DNA of 64,000 bases from Nematopogon swammerdamellus (Eukaryota; Arthropoda; Insecta; Lepidoptera; Adelidae). The stretch is from assembly GCA_946902875.1 (NCBI GenBank), contig OX336340.1:14895566-14959565 (forward strand), in the 5' to 3' direction. The notes beneath the pieces are model-generated. The model was not told the DNA's origin, did no database searches, and saw nothing but the letters and a program-made list of their open reading frames with translations. Both the position numbers and the translations under genes were made by a program. Of the stretch, positions 21,907 through 36,200 are shown one piece after another (within the stretch, counting starts at the first letter, position 1; each line of letters opens with the position of its first letter).

Positions 21907-24900
21907 AAGAAATTATTAGACTTCTAAAGTTGGAAGAGTAAGCAGTGTTACTGCGGACTATATAGCGCCATAGTCGTTATCTTATTGGGAGTAGAGTTTG
22001 CAGTCATAGTCATGACAAGCATTTATTGCCTAGTGTTCTTTACATATTATCTATGTGTTTCTCAAATTAGTAATTTATATTATTGTAACTAGGTCTTCCT
22101 ACTGCATCGGCATCGTAGAAAAGTTCACGTAATTTGTTGAGAGAGATAATAGAGCAATTCGTAAATCTTGCCTTACCTATATGCCAAACGTGCATATACA
22201 GAAAACTGAAGCTATTGATGCTTGTAACAATCTGTGCTGTACTTGTGCCCATTGCACTTACTAGAACAACAGTCGGCGAAGTGTTTGATATAATTAGTGC
22301 AACTCGGCTTTGAAGCTTGTTTGTGGCTTGGAGTGTAAGAGGAATTAGTTCTTGTAGAAAAGTAACGTAAATGCCTCTAATTACGATCAAATGCGAAGCC
22401 TTAAGACTATGCTGTGTTTAATTTACTAAATAAGTGGTACTCTTTAAAAATATTTATACTTTTTCCAGTTTGGTCTATTATTTAAATTTGTTATTTATTA
22501 TTCTTATAGATTATCTTTAAATTTGAATATAAAAAATAATATGTTAAGGCTCAAAGTTAAAACATAAGATAAAACATTATCAGGTGTCACAAGAAATTGT
22601 GAATTGTTCATAATAATTTATGCAATTGCCAACCGTGTCAGTTTCCATAAAAAAAAAACATTATCAATCGCAATTGTTGCGACCGAACGCCGGCACTGTT
22701 ACCCCTAACTGTGATTGATTTGTTTCAATGGCCTTTCTGATAAAACTAAACTAAGGTCACGCACATAAATGATTATAAGATATTATGAAACACATACAAA
22801 TACCTTATACGTAACTATAATTAATATACCAATAATGACATTTTCCGTGCAAGGCGCACGGAAAAATTTCACTTGTCAAAATGCTGAGCGCTTTTAGCAA
22901 GATTCAGTATGTGTGCGGCGAGAGTTTGCGCCGGTCCATGTGTGGCGCCGCACTGACGGCTATTCATTAGGACAAGTATATAGAGTTTCGGAAAAAATGC
23001 ATTGCTTTTATAGCTCTGGTATGGTTAAAATAAAAATTTGAATAAATTAAAAAAATGTAATACGTTTTTGGAGTACTGTTTGCAACGATTGCAATTACCA
23101 ACACTTTTCAATCATCGTACAAGAGGCATTTACGTTATGTACATAAAACACGCATGTAATCATCTTGAGTGAATTTCAGAGTCATAGTTTTTCTATTCTA
23201 CATTAAAAATTGAAAAAAACTCAATACAGTTTTGTTAAGGATATTAAAAAAGGTAGCTATTTCATAAAGTTCACTTTGAGACTGAATTTTTACCACACTT
23301 GCGAATTGAAGTTTGTTATATTATAACTTGTTATATTACACGATTGTTTTGATAAACTTTCATAAAACATCACACCTGACGCAAGATAAGGACAGATGGG
23401 GATTTTGGTTGGTAACCAGCGCCCGCTTCCGCGCTGCGCCTCACTAGCACAACTACCCAAGCTGCCCTTGTCCTGCGTCGGGTGTACTTTGTTGGAGCTT
23501 AAACATTTAAAAGATAAGCAGTTATGGTGTTTAACACTGCAGATTGTTAATTGTTTCTCGAGATTGGTGCCATACTAATATTCTCCCCGTATTGCCCGTG
23601 ATAATGCAAGTATTTGTATACGCCAGTTTGTTAACTTTGCCATCAATATGTGAAAATTAACTAAAGGAAACATTTAGAAAATTACATTAGAATATTGAGG
23701 GACGCAATTAGGAAAATTATATAATTGGCAAACGCTTGTGCCAAACAGTGTCCCTTGTAACTAGGGTGCAGGGCCAACGTTAGATATTATTGTATTCTCT
23801 TAGCCAGTTAATTAGTGAACGAACCTAGTGTGCCACTACCGAATGTACACAAAGAGTTAATGTTATTTTAATTTTTTTCCTGTAAAGTTTACAGCTCTTG
23901 ACTAGCAAAAGGTGTTTATACATAATATCGCGCCTGTTTCCCAACGGAGTAGGCACAGACAATGGACGTTCATGTGCCACGATTCTTACACACCTCTTAC
24001 TCATAATGATACAAATCTAAAGCTTGGGAAATTGGCTTGCAAAAGATTAATAATAAATACAAAAATCTAATTATGTACACTTCCATAGAGAAGGGGCTGT
24101 TCCTTAAATTTATATACATGGGTATATATGGGTAAATTCCATTACTTTATATTATTTGTAATATATTATAATATATTATATGGATGTATTCTTGGAAATA
24201 AACACCAAAACAATCCGAATTTTGTTTATGACCGGTATTTCAGTTGTTTTTTTTTTTTTTGTGTGAGCTTTTTATACATTAAAATTGGAGTGATTTGGGT
24301 GTACAATGCAGTTTAGTAAGATTAAAGTTTAAACGGTCCCAGGTTAATAACATCAATCTCGTTCTTCATGGTTTGCTTAGCAGAGCAGCTCTGAGACAAG
24401 TGCAAGCGGCACTTGGTCGTGCAGTTTTTAAAATTGTGTACTTCATTTCATATGTAACTTGCTTGTTACAATTACGTTATTGTTGAATCTTCACTTGCAC
24501 GTGTACGTGATACTGATATATTATAAAATGAATCAATCTTAGTCTGGTGTAGCATATTATTAAGTAACTGCAATTTTTATTTACGACGTGCCTTGAATTG
24601 ACTAGCGAGTGGATTATCACTTTTTATGCAAAAAATGTCAGGCAAAATAGATAATACAAATAATTTTTTCAATTCAATTCAGGTTGTAATCTCAATTATA
24701 TTTTTGTTGTATTATTATGACATTGCCAATTTAAACATAGGTATTTACGGCGTCTTTTTATTAGTTACCAAATATTAAATTCCTATACAAAGGTTTAAAT
24801 TTAGTTGGTATGCATTAACATAGACATTATATTAATTGAATCGCTAAGTCAACACGAAATGCTACTGTAATCGAATAGAATGGTGCTTAGAAGGATAATG

Positions 24901-25680
24901 TTATGTATTATTATAACAATAGTGTTCACTTGAATCTCGAACACCAACATTTTCTATTATTTAACTACTTAAGTGTCGAACGTTGTTATTGTTAACCAAA
25001 AAGTTAAATATGTATCTCTTCTGATGGATCTGTTACACTGAAACTTTGTTCGTTTTCAATACAATTACTTTCAGCAAACATTTTTAGCATAGGATTTTCA
25101 AAGAGAATTTCATGATATTTCATGTTATTCAATCAGATAACATGGAATCATTTGGAAGGAAGGAGTTACATTACAGTTTTAAAAAAGTTATATTTTAGAT
25201 AAAGTGCATTTAAGTTGCTGATACTTGAGTGTAAATTGATGAGACAGGGTTATACTGTATACTACATACATACAGAATGTTTGTACTGACGTTAAGTCAT
25301 ACATTTCAAGACCGGAAGAATCTGCAATATTAAATCAGTTACTCTGTCCATTAGATGATATAGCAGTATTCGCTTATTTATTATGTTTTTAATTTATTTG
25401 TGTGAATTAAATTGTGGGATTTTTTTATACTTAAAGACAATGAACCACATGTTTGTAAAAATATGATTTGTTGTTTTGAAATAGTATTTATGTAAAGTAT
25501 TGAACATTTCATAAATCCTTATATTATTATTTTATATTGTATGTGCATTATATTAAATACAGGAAAATATAAACGTTTTTTATTTCAATATTTTTGCAAC
25601 TACGAGCCTGAATACAATCAATGCCAACTTTTTCGATCGTTCGCGCAATAAACTTCCCACACACGTAACGTTACACTTGC
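21907..25680. other. 3' UTR or intergenic AT-rich stretch
   Basis: No coding exon is seen in these 3.8 kb. A 33-bp SINE-B tail relic lies at 22627-22659 (CCGTGTCAGTTTCCATAAAA). A dispersed repeat at 23930-24010 (GCCTGTTTCCCAACGGAGTA) recurs near 37505. The supervillin-like transcript could end anywhere here; the poly(A) site was not resolved. Confidence 0.5.
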
Positions 25681-25689
25681 ACAAGTCTG

Positions 25690-26940
25690 GAGTTCGCAAT
25701 ATTAATTGAAGGTGTGTGGGGCCCATTACGCTCTGGCTTTACACCACAATTATTAGACCTATGATTACATATGGTGCGGTGGTATGGTGGATTAGAACTA
25801 AACTCAGCACAGCTGCAAATATGCTACAAATGTTCCAGCAAATGATTGTAGCCATCACTGGTTGTATGAGGACTACACCATCAGCAGCACTTGAGGTCCT
25901 TCCTGCTAGGGCTGCCACCACTTGCTTTAATAATCCAGCCAGAGGCGGTAGCGGCTTAGAAAAGGTTTCTGGACAGGAGAGACAAGGGCGAAACATACAT
26001 CTATTCTCGAGACGGCTCTGGATGAGAACCCACTGTTAGAGATAAGATGTGATAGGATACCTAAGAAATATAACTTAGACAGACGATATAGAACTCTCCG
26101 AGGGGCTGAAGGACTACTCAGGGCTGGGAGAGGTAAGCGTATACACAGATGGTTCTAAAACCAAGAATGGGACGGGTGCTGGCTGTTTTTCAGCTGAACT
26201 GCACATCAAAAGAACCGTAACGCTGGGCTCTATCAACACCATCTTTCAGGTGGAGTGTGTGTGGGTCTAATTGAGGCAGCTGCAATGATAAAATGGCGTA
26301 AAATGGTGGACTACACAGAATACTGACCGATAGCATGTTTGCATTGCAGGCCCTTGACAATCGAACAATCACCTCTGGACTAATTAAACAATGTTATGAG
26401 GCTTTGCAGGATATCTCACTGGACAACTAGATCATACTACAATGGATAAAGGGGCACAGCAAATTCATGGTAATAATGCTGACGACCTCGCCAAGGCGGT
26501 CTCTAGCGCATCGAACAACCACATGTACCAACCCCTCTAGTGGAATCACGACCTGGTTGAAGAAGCGCATGACACATGCTCACACTGCGAGATGGTCATC
26601 TACGACGGACTGCAGACAATTCAGAGAAGCAGTGCCAACACCAGACCCAGACTTAACGAAAAAACTCCTGTAGCTTCGGAGACAAAAGTTGAGAACGGTG
26701 GTGGGGCTACTCTCAGGCCACTGCCAACTTAACAAGCACATGTACAATATTGTTATCACGTCCCCTCTGCAAGGCCTGCTTGGAGGCAGAGGAGACACCG
26801 GCACACATAGTCATGGAATGTAGACATCTGGATACATTTCACTCGGAGGGTTTCAGTTCTGAAAAGGGAGACCTACAAGCGTGGAAGGATCCCAAAGGGC
26901 TACTTAACATTTTGTGAAAGAACTCGGCTGGCTACAATGA
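25690..26940 (+). pseudogene. Decayed LINE: RT C-terminus, RNase H and zinc-finger tail
   Basis: The + strand shows, with frameshifts, the RT end (WLYTTIIRPMITYGAVVWW, MRTTPSAALEVLPA), an RNase H domain starting VYTDGSKTKNGTGAGCFS with a later WIKGHSK, and a CKACLEAEETPAHIVMECRH zinc-finger-like tail. This order fits I/R1-like or related LINEs with RNase H. It is truncated at the 5' end and broken. Confidence 0.7.
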
Positions 26941-27230
26941 GCCTATAGCCGGGTTACTGAGCACAACGGCCTCGTATCAAGTGCGTTCAAAGCATCGGCA
27001 GCTGTCGACAATAACAACAAGGCTAGAGGCTGCGGATTGGAGAAAAATTGGAAAGGAGTGGACGACTGACCGAATGACATGGAAAATCTTCATACCGGCG
27101 ATGTGTGGCTGGCTGGTGACCGGTATGCAGAGTTCAATAAAAAATTGCATTATTATGTAATTTATATATTCAAATGATAGAAAAGATCTACTAAATGATA
27201 AAAAAGACAAACTAGGTGGAAGTCTCAAAG

Positions 27231-30200
27231 TTATTCTGACTTAGCCAGCTCTTGGAGGTCACTGAAGTGTTGAAGGTCCACCTCGACGACCTTCTCAAGG
27301 ATGTCGTCCACGTTGGTGTTGGGGAAACGCTCCACCCACGAAGTGATCACACCCTCGGGACTGGCGCTGTACCTCTTCAGTTTCACTCCTTCTTCTGTGA
27401 TCACCAGACAAACAAATTATCACATTGGCCATTAAGAACTATTGTGGTTGCAATCCAATAAGGGAAACCATAGCAAAGAAACAATATAGCCAGCAATATG
27501 AAAGAGTTTATGTGTATACTACTCCAAAGCCAGCTTATATGATATTAGTTTCTGGGAGTCTGTGTGAGTGCTAGACTAATATTCTTCATAATAATAAGAG
27601 AAAGCGCACCAGAGCGATAAGCATAAGGTGATCCAGAAGCTAAAAATGTGACAGTTGAAAGTTAGCTAAGGGAACCTCAAATGTGAAGTTTGAGCATAGC
27701 ATAGAGGCGGCCCTCGAATAAATTAGTACAAGATCCCTTGATCTTCAGCCACATCCAGTCAGCCAGCATGTTCTCCATGAAGGCCACAAGACGACCAGGG
27801 TGGCTGCAGACCACCACAATGGAGGAAAGAGAATGGAGTAATTCCCTTCGTTGGTTGTCAAGTACACTGCACCCTCAATATCCACAAAACATGCTCGGCT
27901 GTTTTGTCGTTCACTAAGCATCCCCTGCACAGTGGACTTAAACGTAATACCTATGGTGTTTAGGTGTTATTTAGTGAGCAGTCTCGTCAGTTGTTGTTGT
28001 TGTTGATTTGGTTTGGGGTTGGCTCTAGGCCTGCAAACTAATCCCGCTTGGTTGGGGACCTTCGTGCAAAACCCCGCAATCTCCAGCTACCCCAGCCAAC
28101 TTGTCTTCCATGAAAGCCACAAGTCGACCGGGGTGTCTGCAGACTGCTGCAACGGAAGATGGAAAACGGAGTATGCAGTCTCGTCAGACCAACAGCTATT
28201 CTCAGCGTAGCTTGACCCAGGTCAGTTCTTCCTAAATCAAGCCAGCCGTGTCGGTCTGGCTTAGGAAGAGCAGCTCTCAACTTTCTGCACTCTAAGACGC
28301 CCTTCCATCTGTCCGTGTTTCCGTGATATCGACCTTTGCCAGTTTATTCTGAACAAAGATGTATAAATACGCCATAATAATATGTCACCTGTTCCTACGA
28401 TGCGAGCGGTACGGTATCACTTCCATTATTTGACCATACTTCCTGATGTCTGTGACCCAAACCCCATCCTCACCTTGATCCTCAAATGTGTTTGGCTGAA
28501 CGAAGATGTTTCGCGGCTGCTTGTGGAGGAGTACGATGTTGCGCCACGCGTCCCACGGCGCATCCAGGCTGCTGTACCGAGCGAACAGACGCTCGGCGCC
28601 CTCCACGTCCGCTGTAGCCTTCAGTGTCTGTAGCTTCACCAGGAACTCTCCTGTAATACCAATGCTCTGTCACTAGCTATTCCCTTATTTTTATGTGATC
28701 CATCGCAGGTAGCGAACACCTTGTGATTAGCGACCTCCAAAGGCTTCACCGAACACTACTGCAAGTAGGAGAGTCAATCGAGCCCGAGACCAGCGAGTGG
28801 CCACTATTGCTTTCTTATAGAGCAAGATGATTCGGCTCGTGACAGGCCCTCGTCAGCTAGTCTGCATTGACTAGGACGTGGAGCAAAACTAGTCCCGTGC
28901 TCCATTTCCCTCTCTCTACCAATCCAAATGTATAAAAACATAAAGAAGCAAACCTTGAGCACATAAAGGTAAATGAATGAAACACAAAGTATGCCAAATA
29001 ATGTTTTTGTCACTGTCCACATAATAAAATACACAGAGCTAGACTACATTACATTTTACTGAGATTAGATTTACAATTTAATTCTGAGTTTTTTTATCAT
29101 GGCTAAGCTCAACGTCAGACTCCAGATATAGCTAATTTAATTCTGGCTTTTAGCTTGACTTGTTGGTGGCCTAAAGTCTCTTGGAAAAGATCATGTGCAT
29201 TGATTAGAAGAAGTGTGGATTTACAAACTGAAAGCACAAGGAAGTGCTCACCGATGACTTTCTTGCCCTGCGTTGCGAGTTTGGTGCGGTCGAGTGTGAG
29301 CAGCAGGTTCTTGCTCGGTTCCGTCTCCTCCACTCGCAGCATGCCTTCTCCTTCCAACTGTAGCAGTCGCATCAGCACGAACCGTGCCCGTGCGTGAGCC
29401 TGCACACACCCAAATAACAGATGTTACAATTGTCTAATTGGGTGGCTGAGCTCGAGGCTGGAGTCTCAGACGCAGCTAATGTCATTTCTATGGAGGTTCC
29501 GGTCCAGCCTAACGGCAGAATAGTGTCTCACGAAAAAGATCAAGTAGGGCATATCTTAACCTTTATTTAGAAGCATAATGAACCTTATAGCTAAATATTC
29601 AAATAGTGTGTATTACAATGATGAAAGTTGGCCGTCCCACTGTGTATGTAACTTTTGCCAAAAAAAAATATGACAGAGGACCATAAATTACGTTTTTTTT
29701 TTCGAAGAAATTGTTAAGAAAATAAAGACATCTATACAGAAAGTATTCTGGAGAAATACAAGAAAAAGATGAGAACGATTATTTATCCTGCTTGTTTTTT
29801 TAGTTTTTGTATAGGTTGACCCTGGAAAAAACTGGAAAAAACACCATGTTAGCAATTGTTTACGACAAGGTGGGGTTTGAAGGGGGTTTGTTAGGTAAAT
29901 AAGCCACATTTTGAGTACATTTTTTTTTTATAAAGTTCTCTTTATTCTTGTCTTTCGTGACCAATTTTAATATTTTTTCTGTGTGGCCCCTGGTTTCTCT
30001 GAAATAAATTTTTGAAAATTTCGTTTTTTCCTAAAATTTGCATATCGCAGCCTTAAGGCGCTCTAAAGGAATTGGGGAATTTTTCAATTACAAGTTCAAG
30101 GGGTTTGTGTCTGATCACCGGCTTCTGTTCATAGGCTTCGTGCCCATGCTAGACGTCAGGAGGAACTGACACTTGAATGTTTACCTGAAGCCATGTGTCC

Positions 30201-33200
30201 GTAGAAGGCTGATACATCTCAGTGGCCTTCGCAGCACCGTTCCACAGCAAACTCAACCAGTTGACGTACATAACATCCTCCGCTGTCTTACCCTCGTAGC
30301 CGAAGATTCTGAAATAATTGTATACAAAAAAAAGTAAATTTTACTGCAGGAAATTGTTCTGGCCATCCCACTGAGCTTTTAACTATTAACTTTTTTAGCG
30401 ATCAACATACTTGTGTTAGTAGCTAAAAAGTTAATCAGGCTTTTTGTTTAACTAGCATGTTTTTTTTTATGGAAACTGACACGGTTGGCTACATCACCTA
30501 CAACATCCGTGATGTCAGCCCATAACACCGGGTGAACTAGGTGCCATGTCACTGCTTCCCTTCATTTCATGTCGGCTACACTGAACTGGACGGAAAACAC
30601 GAACTATTTACATTGCCGTTTCGACCGACGTTTCGCTCAGTGCGGTGGTACCAACCCGGCCGGGATAAACCCTACCACCTACTTAGATGTATTAATAATA
30701 AGTATTCTTATTATTATTTTATTACTTTATCTTAAATTCCCACGCTCAACTCTTTTGCTACTACTACCTACTTACATTCCACTATATTAATTGAATCTCA
30801 AAACATTCAAAGGTTGAGGGGAAGGTGTGGAACTAAGCTTGAGATGGCTTCACCGAACATATCCGGGCCCATCGGCACTAGAGGAGGGTGTTAATCGAAG
30901 TCGGGACTAGCGAGTGGCCACTCTAAATTTCCCGCGCATGCTTCACGTTTCGGCTCGCATGAAGCCCTCGTCAGCTAGTCTGCGTTGACTATAGGACGCG
31001 GGGAAACCACCAGTCCCGCTCTCGACCTCCCTCTCTCTACCTATCCATATTGTGTAGGATGCTTCCCGTGACGTTTTCGAAGCTCTCTCCATATATGAGC
31101 TTAGCGTCGATCTTGGGAGCCCTAGATTCTTGAAGAGACTGTAGAGCGACTTCGCTGGTAGTCCTCTTGCTCCGACTTCCACAGCGAAGAGATCAGTCTC
31201 GAATCCGTTTCTCACAATCCGGTCTACTAAGTTGCAGTACTTGTTAAGTTTGATGTTGTGGTCCTTCGGTATGTTGCTTTCCCATGGAACTGTAAGTTCA
31301 ACAAGTACTACATGCTTTGTCACTTTTAAAAATATGAGTATATCCGGTCTTAGAAAAGAATAGACTTACTGTCTGTCGTGCAAGTCCGCGAAAGTCTGCC
31401 TTTGCACCTTATGTAAATTTTCTAATGTGCTTGTTACTATTAAATGTTTCTTGGCTTTTTCTATGTATCTAAAGTAATAATACTAATATAAAAAATTATG
31501 ATCACTTGTGTAAAGTCAAAGTCTAATTTTTCTTTATTTTATATTTTATTATTTTAAGCGGCGGGTGGCCGAGTAAGCGGCGGGTGGCCGAGTGGTTTGG
31601 GCATCGGCTTCTCATGCGAGAGGTCCGCGGTTCGAATCCGGTCGGCGTGTACCAATGAGTTTTTATGACGAAAAAATTTACGTGCACACCTACACCTGCT
31701 GCTTCACCGTTCGGAAAAGGTGTAAAACTGTAGGTCCCTTCCCTTGCCCCTTACTAGGTGGTAGGCTCAAATTGTAGCCGACTAGGTTGGTACCACCGTA
31801 CTGGATGTAATATGGCCGCATAGCAGCCTCGGTTGTGTTCCCCTCTAGTCCAGTATATCCAGCAATCCAGGGAAGTCTCCGGTATGGCATCTGCCTTCTC
31901 AGAGGTGATATTGGCTGGTCGGAGCATGCGCTTTGGCCCCTCCGAATCAGCCACCCATACCTGATTACCAGACATCGGAATCCGCGGGGCACGAATACGA
32001 CCTTGTTAGGGATTGACTACGGCGATCAATAAACAATCGACACTGTTATCGATACTCATATTTATTTGTTTATTGTATTTTATTCATGTCATATTTCAGA
32101 CCTGAATAGTTATATACCTACAGTACTTATATAAACATGTATACTTTATGTTAACGATTAAGTAAATATAATACATATTTATATAAGGTCTTTCAAAATT
32201 AGTTCATAGTACGCTAAGGGGGGGTTCTGTATCATATAGGGAGTAAAACCTATATACAAATATTTGGACCTTGGGCTTTTTTTAAGTAAAAAATTTTTTT
32301 ATGTAGGTATTTAAATAAAAAAATAGGTGGTTGATTTTTATAACCTAATCGATTCAGTTTCATAACAGTAACAAAAAAGTCTTCATGACCATTATGATGT
32401 AACACGTGTAAGTTGGTAAAAAAAATTAAATTCTTTCTATTCCATACTAATAAAACTAAAATTGTGGTTTTTCACAATTTCTGAAAGAAAGAGATATACG
32501 TGTTGGAAGACTTTTTTGTTCCTAGCACGAAACTGAAACGATTAAGAAAAAATTTTTTTTACATTTAACATTAAAAAAAAAAAATTTTGTGAAAAAAAAA
32601 ATTCTTTGTTCTTCAAAAGTGATCTATTTCCGATACAGAACCCCCCCTTAGCTTACTATGAACTAATTTTGTAAGACCTATTTTTTTGGACCTTGGCCTT
32701 TTTTTTTTATGTAAAATATTTTTTTATGTGTTTAAATAAAAAAATAGGTGGTTGATTTTTATAGCCTAATCGATTCAGTTTCATAACAGTAACAAAAAAG
32801 TCTTCAATATCATTATGATGTAACACGTGTAAGTTGGTAAAAAAAATCAAATTCTTTCTATTCCATACTAATAAAACTAATATTGTGGTTTGAACAGATT
32901 TGTATTGTACCTACAAAGTAAATACAACATTTGTTTATTATATCTTATTTTCTATAGAAATACTCTTAGTTTTAATAATCGACATTATTTCATATTATTC
33001 TAAAATAACGCTCGTTTTTCGATATTTGTGGATACATTGTCCCATCACTAAACAACCTTGAATCATTCGTGCCCCGCGGATTCCGATGTATGCTGATTAC
33101 ATAAAAAAATATTATAATAAATAAAGAAGTTGAAACTCAACTTTCCAGGGATTATGCAATAATTCAAAATAAAAAATTCTGGAATAAATAAAATAAAAAT

Positions 33201-36200
33201 TCTTTCTTGCACACCATTTCAGAAATGCTAATAATAAAAAAAACATAAACAACAACAAAATCATCAGCGGTCACTACACTTGCACTAAACTAAAACAGAG
33301 ACCATAACTTGAAATCAATTTATTGTCAAGCTCAACAAATCCACGAAACCACTTCTTATGCAACAGAATAGTTGACAATGGAACACACTGCCCGAAGATG
33401 TCGTCCAAGCACCCACTACAAACTTTCAAGATTTCTTCCAGCCAAACTTGTCATAGAGATATCTTATTATAGAGATATCTTGTTATAGAGATATCTTGTT
33501 ATAGAGATATCTTGCTATAGAAATATCCTCACTTGAGTATATCAGGCTGTAGTGAGAGGTAGAGCCCGACGGCCTCCGCGCGACACTCCTCGAAGGCGGA
33601 GCCCAGTGTTGTGAACTTGCTGTCGTAAGTTTCACCCTCCAGGTACCAGGATGTTATCCTCTCACCTATGCAACACAATTTATATATCATTTTTATACCG
33701 TTGCACAGATAATGTAATCTTTATCTGTGTGTATTACTTTGAAATAGCTTGAAGTGTTTAGATTTTTATGAATAATTGTTTTCATGTAGAAACATCTACA
33801 CACTGAAGCATAGCAAATTAGAGGTGATTTGCGAAAGAATAAGTTCAGCCCGTACCTGATTATCTGAGGTGGGATTATAATTTTTTTTTTTAATATTTAT
33901 TTGAATAGGACTTCAGCGGATTTGCATATATTGTTTATATGCCTTGAATATACCAGCCCCATAGTACCTATTCAGTAGGATTGGAACCCACAACCATTTT
34001 TTAACATCATCCACTGCTCAGGCAGGCATTCAGGAGTTCAACTATCCAGGCATTCAGGAGTTTTCAAAATGTTGAACAAATTTAATTGATTCCAACTGTT
34101 CCAAAAAAAAAAAAAAAACAAAAAATACTACAACAGCAGGATATGTAATTTTTTTAATAAAAAACCGTTTAAAAAAAATTACTCTTTCAGGAGTGCGGAG
34201 AGTTACCGGTGAGAGGGTTCTTGACAGTGTCGATGTCGAAGTTGTAGGAGTGGTCGGGGAGCTGTCGCAGCAGCTTGCCGCTGCCGTGCCCCAGCAGCTC
34301 GTGCAGCCCCACTTGCACCTGCGCACAACCAAACATCTTTCATAATATCTTCTTATATAATTAATAAAATTTTTAATTGATAAACTTTCAATAAGAATAG
34401 GTATAAATCTGTGGTTTGCTCCACAAATTTCTGAGCGATGACCATAAAAATTTCCCGATCCGTTAATAAAGAAATTTGTTTGATTTAATCGACCTGGATT
34501 AGCATCTACCTTAACCCCTAAGGAAGGAATGGTTCATGAGTTAATTACATCAGTTGTTGTAATTAAAACTCGAATTTGATTATTTATTGGTAGGATAATT
34601 CGATTATCAACATCTAGTAATCGTATAATATATATACAAGTTTTTTTTTATTTGTGTCGGTCAGGGCACACTTTCATCTAGTATTTAATTTTATAATTCT
34701 TGGAGCTTCCTTCCTTTATGCATACAATTACAAGCTATTGTGCACAAAAAAAACATTTAATCAAGTACCTCATATTATAGGTAAGACAGTTTATACTGTG
34801 TAATAAAATTTAACAACATAACAAAGAAACTGTGAAATGACCTCGAACTGAATTTATTATGGATATTATAACAACAAATAAGAAACCGGTCAATTGCGAA
34901 TTAGATTCGCGCGCCGAGGGTCAATTATCAATCAATCAATTATATTTTTCTGAGTGGAAATGTTCCTACACAGTATGAACAAAATAATTTCCTACAGCGG
35001 TGGTGCAGTTTTTTTTGGCTATATCTCAAAAACTAATAACAACAATATCGGTTATGCGGTACCGGTAACTGAAAACAGTACGATAATGTGTAACAGCGGT
35101 AAAAGCCTAAACGAAAATATCACTTTCGCTATAGTTTATTATTTATAATTTAATTCTATATCCATGATTAGTTTGTTTTTTTTTCAGAATTTTACCTTAC
35201 CTAGTGAATTAAGAAATGGGTTTTAATGCCTGCACGGACAACATAATCTCACCAGTTTCTCACACACACCTCAAATGCAGCGACACGATATTGTTCTAGG
35301 AGTGCCTTGTCAGCGTCAGCCAAGAATGGAGTGATGGCTTCCTTATATGCAGCAGGAATGACGTTGCCCAGAGAAACATTTTTGAACCCTTCATTTTGTC
35401 GAATCTCATCGTCTGTAAAAATATTTCACAAGTTTTTAAGCCTTATATTATGAAAAAAATATCTTTTATAGTTTTACCAGACTACAGGAATGCCAAAATA
35501 TGGTAAAATTTGTGTTATTAATTTTTTAATTTTTTTTTTATGTAATCCGGTATGGGTGGCTGACGCAGAGGAGCCAAAGCACATGCTCTGACTAGCCAAT
35601 ATCACCTTCGAGAAGGTAGGTGCCATACCGGAGACTTCCCTGGATTGCTGGCTATACTGGACTAGAGGAGAACACAACCGAGGCTGCTATGCGGCCATCT
35701 TACATCCAGTACGGTGGTACCAACCCAGTCGGCTACAATTTGAGCCTACCACCTAGTAAGGGGCAAGGGAAGGGACCTACAGTTTTACACCGGTTCCGAA
35801 GGGTGAAGCAGCAGGTGTAGGTATGCACGTAAATTTTTTCGTCAGAAAAAAGTCAAAGTCACGCCGACCGGATTCGAACCTCGGACCTCCCGCATGAGAA
35901 GCCGAAACCACTCGGCCACCCGCCGCTTGAATTACAATTACAGAAACCAATCAATGCATTAACGAAGTAAGAATATAAAACACAACATAAAATACATAAG
36001 TAAATCTTGCCTTATATACTTTAATAATGAATAGAATTTTTGTCATTACAAAACCACCAATTTCAATCCAAAACCAACTCCTAAAGTTTTGCTAAATCAT
36101 CTAACTAAACAGAGTTAAAAGGAAGCGGGAGAAGTGTGTGTGATGCGTACAGTTAGGAATGTTGATGCCTGCCGGAATGCCACTGCCGGAGAAGGCGAGG

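Noticed and set aside
31577..31647. tRNA gene at the SINE-A head
   Set aside because: The A and B boxes are tRNA-like, but no proper acceptor stem closes and the sequence continues into a SINE body found in several copies.
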